64,000 bases of DNA from Azorinus chamasolen (GCA_963576725.1 OY755247.1:17982526-18046525); one strand, 5' to 3'; positions 11,725 through 22,172 are shown, counted from the stretch's first letter. The notes: generated by a model from the letters alone, not told the origin. Program-made: numbers and translations.

Positions 11725-11822
11725 TGGCCTCTTCGAGACGATTCTAAAGAGTGGTCATAACATAGGGTTTGGCGGAGAAATGGCGATTTTAATATTTGAG
11801 TACGCACGTTTATCTGCTAATA
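11725..11822. mobile_element. Family E MITE, right half
   Basis: It starts at the apex (CTCTTCGAGACGATTC) and continues through AAGAGTGGTCATAACATAGG and GAGTACGCACGTTTATCTG. The left arm is absent. Confidence 0.7.
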
Positions 11823-12576
11823 ATTCGTACATATATTTTCGTTAAATCGGATTTGTTAAAGAATGCCGTACTAAAATGGTTTATTGTGCTTTAAACCTTT
11901 ATATAAGGACTAATTAGAGACGCCCCCCCCCATACATTTGCAAACAGAATATACCCAGATCAGACGACTTCTTAAGTGATTGTGTTATATTTCCAAACAT
12001 TTTAAAACGCTCATCTAACAGGTATAGATTCTTACTGAATATCTAATGCTATCCAAAATAGGAGTGGGATGGGGGTTAAATTTCTACCACTTGTTTAATT
12101 GTTATGGTACGTACCATGCTATGTCAACTGAACTGATTCGAACTGAAAGATACCTCATCGGACTTGTAAAAAAGACATGTGTTTAGCTCCTTGTCAATAT
12201 TTGAACATTATCTCTACATTTTATTCCCTAATAGATAAAGCAATATTTATTTCAATATGTTTAAGTTGTTGTGTACATTAGTATTGATGTTGCTTTAGAC
12301 ACGGCCAGGACAACGATAGTATTTATGACCATTTTGTGCAAGGTCTGTTTCACTACCTTGTGACTCATTCGGACGATATTTAGCTCAAATGCTTAACGTG
12401 AAATGACCAACAAGTCTAGACAATATGAACATTCAATTTAATTACGCTGATATTTTATCATCCGGGAGCAATCGAAACAAACACCATCAACCTTCATAAC
12501 TAGCAGCCAAAACAGCTATCGTCTATTTTTATCATTACGGATAAAAGTTTACGTTAAAGAATGTTACATTTATAAC
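11823..12576. other. Unassigned sequence
   Basis: No gene seen. A damaged family B trace (GCAAACAGAATATACCCAG then GATCAGACGAC) lies at about 11938-11970. Confidence 0.4.
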
Positions 12577-12578
12577 AT

Positions 12579-12724
12579 GTCCTGGGATAATACAGTTTAT
12601 AGAATGTTACATTTATAGCATGTCCAGGGACAACATGTCACCCTTTACCTGTCCTGGGATAATACAGTTTATAGAATGTTACATTTATAGCATGTCCAGG
12701 GACAACATGTCACCCTTTACCTGT
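12579..12724. repeat. Tandem duplication, 2 x 72 bp
   Basis: The unit beginning CCTGGGATAATACAG and ending CCCTTTACCTGT occurs twice with a 72-bp period and almost no differences, so the duplication is recent. 72 is a multiple of 3, so an open frame crosses it without being a gene. Confidence 0.9.
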
Positions 12725-12829
12725 TCAATATTCATGAAAGAAATACAATGTATTGACATGATAAATATTTATCAGCTCAATGCATGTATTTATAATGGTA
12801 CATATACACAGGGGTTTTGGTATTTTTAG

Positions 12830-12965
12830 AAGCTGTAGAGTAAGATAATGTCATAAGCAAACAGAGCAGACCCTGACCAGACGGCTCCTATATAAGAGTT
12901 GTCTTCTCTGGGTCTACTCTGTATACAAATGCGATAAAAAGCGATTATATGAAGGGAGGGGTTAA
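12830..12965 (-). mobile_element. Family B MITE, truncated left
   Basis: It has AAGCAAACAGAGCAGACCC, arm CAGACGGCTCCTATATAAG, a mutated second arm, GGGTCTACTCTG and the right end GAGGGGTTAA. The long arm is lost. Confidence 0.65.
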
Positions 12966-12984
12966 GCTGAGGTTTCAGTAAAGA

Positions 12985-13155
12985 AGACTTGGCAACTTGA
13001 TAGGCATGTTACTATTTAATGCAGGATGAAAGTCAAGCTGAAATCCCCCAGAAGAGCTTTTTGCATGACCTTCATCGTGTGTTAAATTGCTACCTGTCTT
13101 GAAAAATCGATAATAATAATTATTTGAGTGTTCGGATTAACGGGGTTTACTATAT
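12985..13155. mobile_element. Family D MITE, TTCGGATTAACGG-end variant, degraded
   Basis: The core TTAATGCAGGATGAAAG / CCTTCATCGTGTGTTAAAT with a mutated apex is followed by GTGTTCGGATTAACGGGG and TTTACTATA. Confidence 0.65.
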
Positions 13156-13360
13156 TGTTAACTATTTATGAAAACAGAACTTATTTCATACACTTGTGGC
13201 TGTAGGCAAATTTAAGACATTTTCCCATGTTCGTTCATACATTACCGAGATTGTGGGCCATAATAGGGATTGGGTATGTCGCCAAGCTTTTTGTTTTCAA
13301 AGCATATTCAGCTTAGAAAGAACTAAACGCAAGACAACACTATGGTTTAGATCCTATAAT

Positions 13361-13552
13361 CAGAGGTCAAGATAAGATGCGTAAATTAAACCATTTTAAA
13401 GAATAATTTCTTTATTTCTCCACCAAACCCTGTTGTAACCACTCTTTAGAATCACCTTTTCGAGACGATCCTAAAGAGTGGTCGCAACATAGGGACTGGT
13501 GGAGAAAAGACGGTTTTAGTATTTGAGTACGCACCTTTATATATTGCTCTCT
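13361..13552. mobile_element. Family E palindromic MITE
   Basis: The ends resemble CAGAGGTCAAGATAAGATGC and TATATTGCTCT, with a near TATAA duplication at each side. The stem CCACTCTTTAGAATCACC / CGATCCTAAAGAGTGG is present. Confidence 0.8.
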
Positions 13553-13636
13553 ATAAATATGGGTGCCTTTAATTGTTTACATTAAACAGTAAGATGATTC
13601 CTGTGGGAGCCGTTACGGTATTATCAGGGTCAAAGT

Positions 13637-13711
13637 TTCAAACCATAGGGATAAATAGAGCATTAATTTTGATCCTTTAGAGCAACTACTTTATTTCTCA
13701 CATTGGATTTA
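13637..13711. mobile_element. Family A hairpin fragment
   Basis: AAACCATAGGGATAAATAGAG and a decayed partner arm are all that remain. Confidence 0.5.
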
Positions 13712-13746
13712 TAGCTCCATAAGAACTAAACGCAAGGCTACACTCC

Positions 13747-13826
13747 TACTCCTGTGGGAGCCGTCTGATCTGGGTCTTCTCTGTTTGTAAATGCCTGGTG
13801 GCGTATTTATGGAGCAAATGGTTAAA
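13747..13826 (-). mobile_element. Family B MITE, right end only
   Basis: GTGGGAGCCGTCTGATCTGG, CTGTTTGTAAATGC and the right end TATTTATGGAGCAAATGG with TTAA. The left part is absent. Confidence 0.65.
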
Positions 13827-14084
13827 ATTACTAGAGCTTTTATTGAAGGTAAGACATACGCCCGCAACACCATCTTGACTCACCACTTTTATGAATTGTC
13901 ACGAAAATGCAAAATAAATGTAGATGTAGTGCGCTTCACAAGAACCAAGATGGCCGCCAATCACCCATCTTGAATCAGTTTGGAAAAATACTGTCACACA
14001 CTGTGCTTTAACATGACAATTACTTTTGTGAATTCAAAATAAAACTTCCGCAAGATCAAAAGAACTAGTTTGCTCCACAATTCA

Positions 14085-14700
14085 AGATGGTAAGTGGATA
14101 AATCTAGCCGCGATAACTACTGTGCAAGTACGATAAACATTGGTAAATGGGTTCTCATGCTGTTGAGAGGACAACTCCAATTTAGGAAATGTTGACAATC
14201 AAAGGGTCACAACTCCTAATTAAATTATGCAAAAGCGCTGATTATCGAATTCTCTCAAGATACCGTACCTGTTCAATTACTGGTCAAATTTGGTAAATGG
14301 TAAATTGTTCCAATGGATATTGCGAGTACATAACGAATTTGTGGAAAGTTTGACTATCAAAGGACCATAACTCATGGCCGTAATATGGATTACCGCTAGT
14401 TATTAAACGAGACTTAGATAGTTTGCCTGTACAACTAATCACCAAGTTTGCTCATGATTGATCAAAGGGTTCTTATGCTATTGAACGGAAAACAATTGTG
14501 AGATATTTTTACAACTGAATGGTCATAACTCATGACTGAACGATAAAAAATGCTGAATATCGATCTAGGTCGAGTAATTATCAAGTTTAGTAATAATTGG
14601 TCTAAGGGTTCTTATGCTATTGAGTGAACAAAATACTGGACTGGACGCGTTGCGATAGGATTTGATGGGTCGGGATTGGACGACACACGAATGGCGATGC
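14085..14700. repeat. Degenerate repeat with GGGTTCTTATGCTATTGA motif
   Basis: Variants of GGGTTCTTATGCTATTGA recur near 14470 and 14607 (GGGTTCTCATGCTGTTGA near 14150), alternating with GGTCATAACTCATG-type segments. This is an old, poorly conserved repeat with units of roughly 140-300 bp and no coding content. Confidence 0.55.
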
Positions 14701-14949
14701 GACGCGTTAGTCCTATATAACAGGTGTTTAATAAAGAAGTTGTGTCATTGTGCGTATTATGTAGTGTCAAATGTACATCTTAAAAGTGCTATACTGTACT
14801 CCCATTTCATTCGAGCAAGACAGTGTGGTTGTATTTCACCAGAACCATTATTATGATGGCATTTCTACATAACACAAATCGTCCCATTAAGTGTATAAGA
14901 TATTGGCAGTAATTCAAGGGGCGATATTGCTTAATGGTGGTTTCATTTA

Positions 14950-15115
14950 CATTTATATGAGGTGAGGCATTGGCTTAAGTCTTTCGTGTCTCTCACAATG
15001 AGTATATTGGCGAGTGCCTCCCACATACTGCACCGGATACATATCAATTACTCATTTCAAGTAACTATATAAGGAACTGCCAATGTATAGGGAAACGAGG
15101 TGAATATGGACAGTC
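14950..15115. repeat. Dispersed repeat P, copy 1
   Basis: It shares CCTCCCACATA, CCGGA.ACATAT and GCCAAT.T.TAGGGAAA.GA in the same order with 33265-33425. Class unknown. Confidence 0.6.
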
Positions 15116-15146
15116 GGCATTTTATTTCAGTAGAAAGAAGACTTAA

Positions 15147-15364
15147 ACCCTACACTTTATAAATAATGACATCACATATATTAATCAGATGCATCGTTAT
15201 AATGACATAATTATGAACATCGATACTTTTTTTGGACATGAAAGAAACTGAAGAATCAGATCTGTAATATTTCATAAGCAAGCAGAGTAGACCCTGATCA
15301 TATGGTCTATGTCTTCTGCATTTGCAATGGCGTTGAAATGCGCATCTGTGAAGTAAATGGTTAA
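15147..15364 (-). mobile_element. Family B MITE, hairpin eroded
   Basis: Long arm TAATGACATCACATATATTA, GAAACTGAAGAATCAGATC and AAGCAAGCAGAGTAGACCC precede a damaged hairpin. Right end GTGAAGTAAATGGTTAA. Confidence 0.7.
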
Positions 15365-15504
15365 TAACTTAATACTGATAGTTTGGTTAGTAAAGACACA
15401 ATAATGCAATAGAAATAGCCGTGTGGGTGCATGTTGGCTATAAAAACAAAATGGTTAATTATGAGTTTAATCGTAATTAGAGTAATGCCTTTAACTTACT
15501 TTAC

Positions 15505-15760
15505 TAAATGCTACTCCAGAGCTACTGATAAAGATGCGGTACTCAGCATACTCAACAGCTACTAAAATCGTCATTTCTCCACCAAACCCTATGTTGTGAC
15601 CACTATACTCTAGTACTAAAATCGTCATTTAACCACCTAATCCTATGTTGTGACCACTCTTTAGAATCGTCTATTCGAGACGATTCTAGAGAGCGGTCAC
15701 AACATATGGTTTGGTGGAGAAGTAAAGAAGTTATTCTTGAAACTGCATTTGCCGTGTACA
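15505..15760. mobile_element. Family E MITE with duplicated left arm
   Basis: The arm ACTAAAATCGTCATTT...CCTATGTTGTGACCACT occurs twice in direct orientation (about 15551 and 15612) before a single right arm GCGGTCACAACATATGG. The apex is TCGTCTATTCGAGACGA. Confidence 0.8.
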
Positions 15761-15769
15761 AATATTGCC

Positions 15770-16107
15770 ATCTACTTCAATTCTAAAAATTGTACTTTTT
15801 CCTACACGTATTGCCAGAAACATAATGAGAGTGACACGCAGTTTGAATCCTAATGTGAAATGTGTTACTCGGCATCTCATCTGGATTCAAACAGTTTCTA
15901 AATGTTCTCACAAATTCGTCAGTAGAGTGCTGAAGGTAAAGTTAAATGGAATAACACTTTTATTATACACGAATGCGATCTATTTTTAGAATATTAAACT
16001 AAGGATATATAATAAAGGCTAATGTTGCTTTATTTAGGAAGTAATTTGGATTTAAGATAGTAAAACTTTCATTTTTGCAGAAAAGAATTTTCATTTCTAC
16101 TCATCGT
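15770..16107. other. Unassigned sequence
   Basis: No recognised feature; a 74-codon frame lacks motifs. Confidence 0.4.
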
Positions 16108-16325
16108 AACCCTTTCCTCCATGAATATGCATGTCATAAATAATGAAGTCATGAATATTAATTAGATTAATTTGTTATTATGACACAGGCTTTTTTGGCC
16201 ATGGCAGAAACTGTAGAATCACATCTATATTATACCATAAGCTAACAGAGCAAATCCTGATCTGGGTCTCCTCTGTTTGCAAAGAATTAGAAAGGCGTAT
16301 ACATGTATATGGAGTAAAGTGTTAA
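16108..16325 (-). mobile_element. Family B MITE, hairpin deleted
   Basis: Left end GTAACCCTTTCCTCCATGAA, long arm with ATTAATTAGATTAATTTG and CATGGCAGAAACTGTAGAAT, right end TATATGGAGTAAAGTGTTAA. Only one arm (CCTGATCTGGGTC) remains. Confidence 0.8.
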
Positions 16326-16515
16326 TATTACTCTCTCATAAAACTTAACCGTTTTATCTCTAATATCCTACCCCGACGGTGGTACCTTTTTTTAAAAGGA
16401 GCGCCTTGCATTCAGTACACAGGTGATTGCTTAATCCATTTATATAGTGCAGTGCTCTAGATCCAGCCCAACCGAAAATTACTTTTCAGTAAGGCGTTTG
16501 GTGATGTTATGTTAT

Positions 16516-16732
16516 CACTGAGAGCCAACTACGTATTATCATCAAAAGTTTTGCTACGACAATTTATATGGGTATTTTAGACCAATTGTTTTCCTACGAA
16601 GTCAGTGTATATATTAGGAAATGTTTCCTTACGAAAACAAAGTTGTCTTCGTAGAAAAACAAATCTATTATAATACCTATATAAATTCTCGTAGCAAAAC
16701 ATTTTATAAAAATACGTAGTTGGCCCCCAGTG
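16516..16732. mobile_element. Mutator-like MITE with long inverted repeats
   Basis: The ends CACTGAGAGCCAACTACG and CGTAGTTGGCCCCCAGTG continue as an imperfect inverted repeat for over 80 bp per side (both arms carry GTTTTGCTACGA and CTACGAAG). The flanks GTTATGTTAT (16506-16515) and GTTATGTTAC (16733-16742) match at 9 of 10 positions. A 9-10 bp duplication and long inverted ends fit Mutator-like elements. No transposase is inside. Confidence 0.82.
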
Positions 16733-16855
16733 GTTATGTTACCTATACTACGTACTGTGTCACATCTTGCATTTTGTTATCGATAAGTTTGAGCTGCGAT
16801 TATGTCTGTCGGTTTTGAGCAGGAAAGAAACAGTTCTATATGTACATGTGTGGTA

Positions 16856-17103
16856 CAGTTGAACTTCGATATCTCGAACTTCATGGGACCATACAGATTA
16901 GTTCGAGTCATCCAATTTATATTCTGACCAATATCTGAAGTTCACAGCTCAATACAGACCTTCATTAAACTGTCACATGTGCTTCTAGATATGTGCAGTG
17001 ATAAATTTTAGAACATTCTGTATTGTAAATTTTGGAAGGACCTAACTTTTAGTTCGAGTTTTCCCGAATTCGAGTTATCCGAGTTAAAAATATCGAAGTA
17101 CTG
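16856..17103. mobile_element. Family D MITE, TTCGA-end variant, hairpin missing
   Basis: Ends CAGTTGAACTTCGATATC and ATATCGAAGTACTG match the element at 4914-5238, with TA on the left. Subterminal arms align, but the central GAAAGCTCC hairpin is absent between CAATACAG and CTTCATTAAAC. Confidence 0.85.
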
Positions 17104-17286
17104 GATATGTGTGTATGCGCGTTCTTCATTCGCTGTCAATCAGTGTTTGTAGAGTTCCGTTATATTCTACGTCTTTTAGCCTTATGTGATCTATTTAGTG
17201 TCACAGTGTCCTAAACTCCATACTGTCCTATTTGGTGTCGCTGTACCATGTATCCTGTCAAACTGATATATACTTTATATATACTT

Positions 17287-17514
17287 TTAACTCATTCTCT
17301 CCTAGGCTATTTTAGACTCGACCTCTTGGAATAAATCTACCGAAAAGGAGCATTAACTGTAGAAAAGGAGAGTCTTAGAATTGTGTAGTCTTGAAACCAT
17401 TGTGGTAAATAGAGCATTTGCTCCTATGGAGCAAATGCTCTATTTCTCACAATGGTTTCAAAAGGGTAAGTTTATAGAGGCGCAAAAATGCGTCACTAGG
17501 GGGTAATGTATTAA
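17287..17514 (-). mobile_element. Family A MITE
   Basis: TTAACTCATTCTCTCC ... GGGGGTAATGTATTAA. Hairpin ACCATTGTGGTAAATAGAGC with apex TTTGCTCCTATGGAGCAAA. Confidence 0.88.
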
Positions 17515-17907
17515 GGAAGGCGTTTTGTAACTTTATGTTATCATACTCTTGTGTAATATATATATAGCGTCACATTTTTTTTTTCGATTAGTTTGGCTGA
17601 GTTTCAGTTTTACGGCTGTATCTGTATGATATTGGTGTGGAACAGGCAATGAACAGTTTGGAGAAGGTCGTACATATAAGTGTGAGCGCGCATTCCATGT
17701 GTGTTTCTTGTGTTGCTTAGGACTTTCCTGTGCCATTTCCTGATCTCCTGCCTGGCTACTGTTCTATTTTTGAGAACTTAGGCAACGAACAAAAGAAAAT
17801 TATATTAAATTTAAAAACAAAAGAAATCAGATTATCCGTGGTAACACATGTCGAACTGTTTTTATCGTTTGCCATTTCTATGGGCACGATTGCATAAGTT
17901 ACATTCT
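17515..17907. other. Unassigned sequence
   Basis: No recognised feature apart from a short TA run and a T-run at 17557-17584. Confidence 0.4.
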
Positions 17908-18118
17908 AAGCTACATCATCCCAGCTTGTGGGCCATTTATCAACATCGCGCCTCTCTGTCCGATGATTCATCGTGTTTGTATTGTATTTTGATAACATTG
18001 CTGGGAACATTTCACTCGTAGACGGCTGAATGGCAGTCCGCCAAATTGCTTCAAGGATGAAACTGCAATGCGCTGTCTGCATTTCCGCAGCAGTCTGGGT
18101 CAAGGGATACCAAATTAA
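17908..18118 (-). repeat. Dispersed repeat K, copy 1 (possibly coding-derived)
   Basis: The stretch with TCTGTCCGATGATTCATCG, TTTGCTGGGAACA-like and GAATGGCAGTCCGCC motifs aligns with copies at 23473-23640 and 35009-35415. On the - strand a 65-codon open frame covers it, and its segment QTAAEMQTAHCSF resembles QTAEEIQTERCIF readable on the - strand of the third copy. It may be a degraded exon-like or transposon-coding fragment. Function unknown. Confidence 0.55.
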
Positions 18119-18356
18119 CCCTTAACACGATGTGACAAAAATGATGTCTACTGAAATTTGGACCCAGTGGAGTTTTGAGAGTTCGAACCAGCTTTTGAGA
18201 AACTACTGAACGAGTGTCAATCCTGATGAGACAACGAATTTTTCGGCGCTAGTCTGGATCAGAGCTGTTTGGAAATGCGAGTCTAGTCGCGGATATCGAG
18301 AAAAAGGTTAGGGACGTGTTATGGCTGATGAATACAAGTCCTTTCTCATACAATAT

Positions 18357-18490
18357 GCACCGCTGATGTCGCCAAATTGCACCACCACAAACAGTGCAGT
18401 CCTAGATCAGATGCTGCCTTTTCATGGAGTGGTCTGATCAGGAAATTCACTGTATGTCTCAAAGCCTAGTTATATGTATGCGGTTTTCTC
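18357..18490 (+). mobile_element. Family C MITE, degraded
   Basis: CACCGCTGATGTCGCCAAAT, AACAGTGCAGTCCTAGATC, a decayed apex and GTCTGATCAGG follow the C order. Termini are lost. Confidence 0.65.
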
Positions 18491-18537
18491 TTACAATTTG
18501 AACCTATTCATTATAAGTCTTCATTTTAATGAAATAG

Positions 18538-18618
18538 TTAACCCTTTCCTCCATAAATACGCTTTTCTATGCCTCTTTAAAAGTCACTTTCTGAAACCAT
18601 TGTGATAAATAGAGCATA
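18538..18618 (+). mobile_element. Family A MITE, left arm only
   Basis: TTAACCCTTTCCTCCATAAA through AAAGTCACTTTCTGAAACC to TGATAAATAGAGCA, then it stops at the hairpin apex. Confidence 0.75.
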
Positions 18619-18785
18619 ACAGTGAAGATATAAACGTTTGCTAGATCGTGTTTCTTGTATGACATGTTAATATTTTTGTAACTTTCGTCAATATGTGTGC
18701 ATTGGAATATATGCGAAAATGCCTATAAAAACAGAAACCTATCTTCATGACACCAACTTTTATGTTTGAATAATGGTTTATTTAA

Positions 18786-18970
18786 TGTTAACCTTATCAA
18801 ATACTCAATAAGAAATAATGGCATCATGAATATTAATTAGATTAAAGATCATGATGGTATATGGACACAGGAATATGTTGGCCATTAGAGACAGTGTAGA
18901 ATTAAATATACATGTATATAATGTCCATGAGCAAACCCTGATCATGCGGCTACTACTGGAAGACTCGGCT
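18786..18970 (-). mobile_element. Family B MITE, right end lost
   Basis: TTAACCTTATCAAATACTC, TAATGGCATCATGAATATTA, GGCCATTAGAGACAGTGTAG, then AGCAAACCCTGATCATGCGG. It stops at the apex. Confidence 0.65.
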
Positions 18971-19157
18971 CACAAATGTGTTTTAATGTCTCCATCAGAA
19001 AGACATTTGTTCCAGCATTGTACTTTACCTTTATTCGTAGAATGAAACTTATTATAAATCCCAATCAGGAGCCTAGCAGAATCCAAATGTAGTGTACGCA
19101 CCGTGGCTAAAGGGGTCCCATGACATGCTCCACAATGAATATTTAGAAGGGTGTGGT

Positions 19158-19215
19158 TTTTAAACCATTGTGATAAAAGAGCATTTGTTCCTATAGGAGC
19201 ACATTCATAGGCTAA
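19158..19215. mobile_element. Family A hairpin fragment
   Basis: AAACCATTGTGATAAAAGAGC with TTTGTTCCTATAGGAGC, but no termini. Confidence 0.55.
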
Positions 19216-19461
19216 GTGTGACTTTATTAGCAAAAGGTTGGATCCCTTTTTGCGAAAGATGGCACGACCAAACTTTCCGTATGCTCTAATTTTGAATAGC
19301 AATTTCTATTCACGTGGCCGAATCTATTCCACATTCTAGCATGCGTAAAGTTAGGTATACTTCTGCAACAAAAAATATTGTAAGTTCCAACATACGACAA
19401 AGGAAACTGGGGTTGCTCTTGTTGTATATTAGAACTTATTTTGTAAAACGAGTTCCAAGGT

Positions 19462-19678
19462 TTAATCCTTTCGCCGCCAATGTCGCATAAATGCGCCACG
19501 ACAAATAGTGCAGTCCCTGATCAGGGACTTAACTTTTTGCCTTAATCTCTATTTCTATACCTGTGCTTTATTCCTTTGACATTTTCATTTATTTATCTCA
19601 TATCCTTATTTCACTGAATGATTTAACAAACAAATGGACTGCAGACGACAATTAGAAATTTTGCGCCAAAAGGGTTAA
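19462..19678 (+). mobile_element. Family C MITE with collapsed hairpin
   Basis: TTAATCCTTTCGCCGCC ... GCGCCAAAAGGGTTAA. The stem is reduced to CAGTCCCTGATCAGGGAC, so both GACGCCGCC arms are gone. The right TTAA is shared with the next element. Confidence 0.88.
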
Positions 19679-19821
19679 CCCATTCCTTCATTCTTTTCAT
19701 GCCTTTGCAAACAGAGAATTCGAGATTAGTCGGCTCCTACACAATCCCTTGAAAAGTGTACATTGTAAATGATTATCTTGTCATCATATTATACATGAAT
19801 ATTGCGCAGGGAAATGGTTAA
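19675..19821 (+). mobile_element. Family B MITE, internally deleted
   Basis: TTAACCCATTCCTTCATTC, GCAAACAGAGAATTCGAG, one arm TCGGCTCCTACACAA, then a short remainder ending GGGAAATGGTTAA. Confidence 0.75.
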
Positions 19822-19952
19822 ATAGAATTGTTTTCGCCACGATAGGTGTTAAGCTTAGAAGCAATGACTGCTTACTTCCAAGTTCTTATTACTTCTTTGT
19901 TATCACTTCATTACTTCTTACCACAGGGTATCAATTTCAGAACTTCTGTATT

Positions 19953-20124
19953 CATGCTTATAAAACTTTTAGTTGAGTCTGGGTTCGTTCTCAAGTTTTG
20001 ATTAGTCAGATTTGAGCCTTTGGCTCAAATCTGACCAATCAAAAGCTTGAGAACTCAAATCTGACCAATCAAAATCTTGAGAACGAACCCAGACTCAATT
20101 AAAAGTTTTATAAGCATGGACCCA
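19953..20124. mobile_element. Family F inverted-repeat element
   Basis: Ends CATGCTTATAAAACTTTT and AAAAGTTTTATAAGCATG form the outer inverted repeat. Inside, CAGATTTGAGCC / GGCTCAAATCTG forms the apex, and one arm segment (CAAATCTGACCAATCAAAA) is repeated directly. No transposase. Confidence 0.82.
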
Positions 20125-20129
20125 GACTT

Positions 20130-20250
20130 GGTTCTTCTTCTGACTTCTTATTTCCAGGTTCTTACTTCTTTGTATTTTACTTCACTTACTTCTTGAAGTA
20201 AGAAGTAGCGTAAGAAGTAGTCAACATTGAAGTAAGAAGTTATAAGCGAG
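20130..20250. repeat. ACTTCTT-rich simple repeat with inverted centre
   Basis: Repeated TTCTTACTTC-type units invert at TTACTTCTTGAAGTAAG (about 20189), giving a low-complexity hairpin. Confidence 0.6.
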
Positions 20251-20296
20251 AAATGCTATGAATAAATATAGGTGTCTTTGAAAGCAACTGATTGCT

Positions 20297-20475
20297 TAAC
20301 CCATTCCCTCATAGGCTATTTTTAGATCCAAACCCTTTGAACGAATCTACCAAAAAGGAGCACTAACTAGAGAAAAGGAAAATTTTAGAATTTTGTGATT
20401 TGAATCCATTGTGATAAATAGAGCATTTGCTCCTAGTGACTTTGGCAGAGACGTCAATATGGGGGAATGGGTTAA
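20297..20475 (-). mobile_element. Family A MITE, second hairpin arm deleted
   Basis: TTAACCCATTCCCTCATAGG ... ATGGGGGAATGGGTTAA. After GCATTTGCTCCTA it jumps to GTGACTTTGGCAGAG, so the arm returning from the apex is absent. Confidence 0.88.
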
Positions 20476-20478
20476 GGC

Positions 20479-20545
20479 ATGGTGAAAGTAATGCCGAAAG
20501 CTCCTTATAATTTTCATCCTGTATTAAGCTACCGTTTGCCTTATG
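20479..20545. mobile_element. Family D hairpin fragment
   Basis: GGTGAAAGTAATGCCGAAAG, apex remnant CTCCTTATAA, TTTTCATCCTGTATTAAGC. Confidence 0.55.
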
Positions 20546-20552
20546 AATACAG

Positions 20553-20852
20553 ATATTTGCCTATTCTGTTGGTCACATTAGAGAGGTATCGCTGTATTGT
20601 AAATATCAATGCACTCGTTATCATAACCCACATATATTTGCCTATTCTGTTGGTCACATTAGAGGGATATCGCTATATTGTAAATATCAATGTACTTGTT
20701 ATCATAACCCACAGATATTTGCCTGTTTTGGTGGCCACATTAGAGAGGTATCACTGTATTGTAAATATCAATACACTCGTTAGCATAACCCACATATATT
20801 TGCCTGTTTTGGTGGTCACATTAGAGAGGTATCGCTGTATTGTAAATATCAT
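20553..20852. repeat. Tandem array, 4 x 81 bp, built from a family D end
   Basis: ATATTTGCCT recurs at 20553, 20634, 20715 and 20796. Each unit carries GGTCACATTAGAGAGGTATC and GCTGTATTGTAAATATCA, which matches the GGTCGCATTAGAGGGG...ACTGTA end of D copies at 21139 and 30430. The period is a multiple of 3, so the 130-codon open frame across it is an artefact of the repeat. Confidence 0.9.
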
Positions 20853-20879
20853 AACATTTATATTCGTATAAAATAAACA

Positions 20880-21062
20880 TCATGAGTCACAGATCTGCAA
20901 CGAGGCTCATGGTGCACCGTCGAGAGAATGTTCATGTCATGGAAATTGGAGTTACGATATGATTATGTAAATCGTGCTGTCTGTTCTCTGTATTATTCTA
21001 CGTAGATGTATTATCTTGATATACTCTTCTAGGTTTTTTATGAATGGAAGGCAGTTATTGTT
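20880..21062. repeat. Dispersed repeat Q, copy 1
   Basis: It shares GAGTCACAGATCTG.AAC, GTCATGGAAATTGGAGTTAC, GATTATGTAAAT and TTTTATGAATGGA in order with 27970-28160. Class unknown. Confidence 0.7.
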
Positions 21063-21138
21063 GAACCCTTTCGCCTCTTGGAACTACATTGTGGTGTCTT
21101 TACCAACAGAGTAGACCGATTCTGTAATGATCTATACA

Positions 21139-21304
21139 TAGTAAAACCTCTCTAATGCGACAAGCAGAAAGGGACATAATTCACAGTGGCAAAGGCAGGT
21201 GGTAGCTTAATACAGGACGAAAGTTATGCAGAAAGCTTCTACCACCTGCTTATAAAGACAGCCATGTTTATTCATTAAGTGGTCGCATTAGAGGGGTTTT
21301 ACTG
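21139..21304. mobile_element. Family D MITE, CTAATGCGA-end variant, half hairpin
   Basis: Left AGTAAAACCTCTCTAATGC and right GCATTAGAGGGGTTTTACTG. The first arm GCAGGTGGTAGCTTAATAC to AGAAAGCTTCTACC jumps straight to CACCTGCTTATAAAG, so the second arm is lost. Confidence 0.8.
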
Positions 21305-21480
21305 TATATAAATAAGAGATAATGTAAACAAATGTTTGTCAAAAACTACAACAAACAAATTAAAATTCCTTCCCGTAAATTATTCTCATTTTTTGTCAAA
21401 TAGTGTAATGCGGTATTGAAATTGAACAGACAGGTCTACCAACAATCACTTCTAGATATACAAAACAAACCAATCAAAAG

Positions 21481-21560
21481 CGACCACTAGGCAGCTTAAT
21501 GCAGGAAAGCGTTATGCAGAAAGCTCCTCTAAGAGCATGTTGCAATACTTGTAGTGTTTT
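21481..21560. mobile_element. Family D hairpin fragment
   Basis: GGCAGCTTAATGCAGG, AAAGCTCCTCTAAGAGC, without ends. It is followed by a GT-rich and GGGGCG simple repeat (21555-21594). Confidence 0.5.
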
Positions 21561-21935
21561 TGTTGTTGTTGTTTGGGGCGGGGCGGGGCGGGGACGCCCA
21601 TGGTTATTCATCTTAAGGGAGGTTATATTTACATGAGTGTAAGCAGACATTTCAATCAATGACGAATTATTAACAAGATGGATGTTTTTCTTTTTTCAAC
21701 AGCACGCGTTCTTGTGGAATTTTTTATTCACTTAAACATATGTGTCGGTGACCTAAAATCCTATAATAATTATCCAAACCTATAATAAAGCAAAGCGCCG
21801 CCGATGATCAACAATAATTATTTCCCGTAACGTTCGCTTTAACGAGTCTATAACCTATTATTCAGTTGTATCAGACTAATTAAACACACTGACCAGACGA
21901 AATAATGTGTTTTTTATTAGAAAGAGTATTACAGC

Positions 21936-21952
21936 AACCCCCCCCCCCCCCC
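21936..21952. repeat. Poly-C tract
   Basis: About 15 consecutive C residues, directly before a decayed family D element. Confidence 0.85.
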
Positions 21953-22122
21953 AACCTCTAAACCGAACTTTTAGAAAATAAGAATTTAGATTTTTTTACG
22001 CAGGTGGCTACTTAATACAGGATTCATGTCAGCTATGCAGAACTCCTTTGGGAACTTTGTGTATGAATTTCACTCTGCATTATGCTGCCACATGTTGTAA
22101 AGATCAGTATTGGCAATATATT
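21953..22122. mobile_element. Family D MITE, degraded
   Basis: AACCTCTAAACCGAAC, CAGGTGGCTACTTAATACAG, apex GAACTCCTTTGGGAAC, CACTCTGCATTATGCTGCC. The right end is lost. Confidence 0.65.
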
Positions 22123-22126
22123 AATG

Positions 22127-22172
22127 GGAGAGAGTGACAGAAAGAAAGAAAGACAAAGAAAGAGAATGTGTA
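22127..22172. repeat. GAAA/GAGA-rich simple repeat
   Basis: GAGAGAGTGACAGAAAGAAA and AGAAAGAGAATG-type purine runs. Confidence 0.7.

Noticed and set aside
20479..20871. 130-codon open frame with repeated peptide units
   Set aside because: It is produced by a 4 x 81 bp tandem array whose period is a multiple of 3; the units derive from a transposon end.
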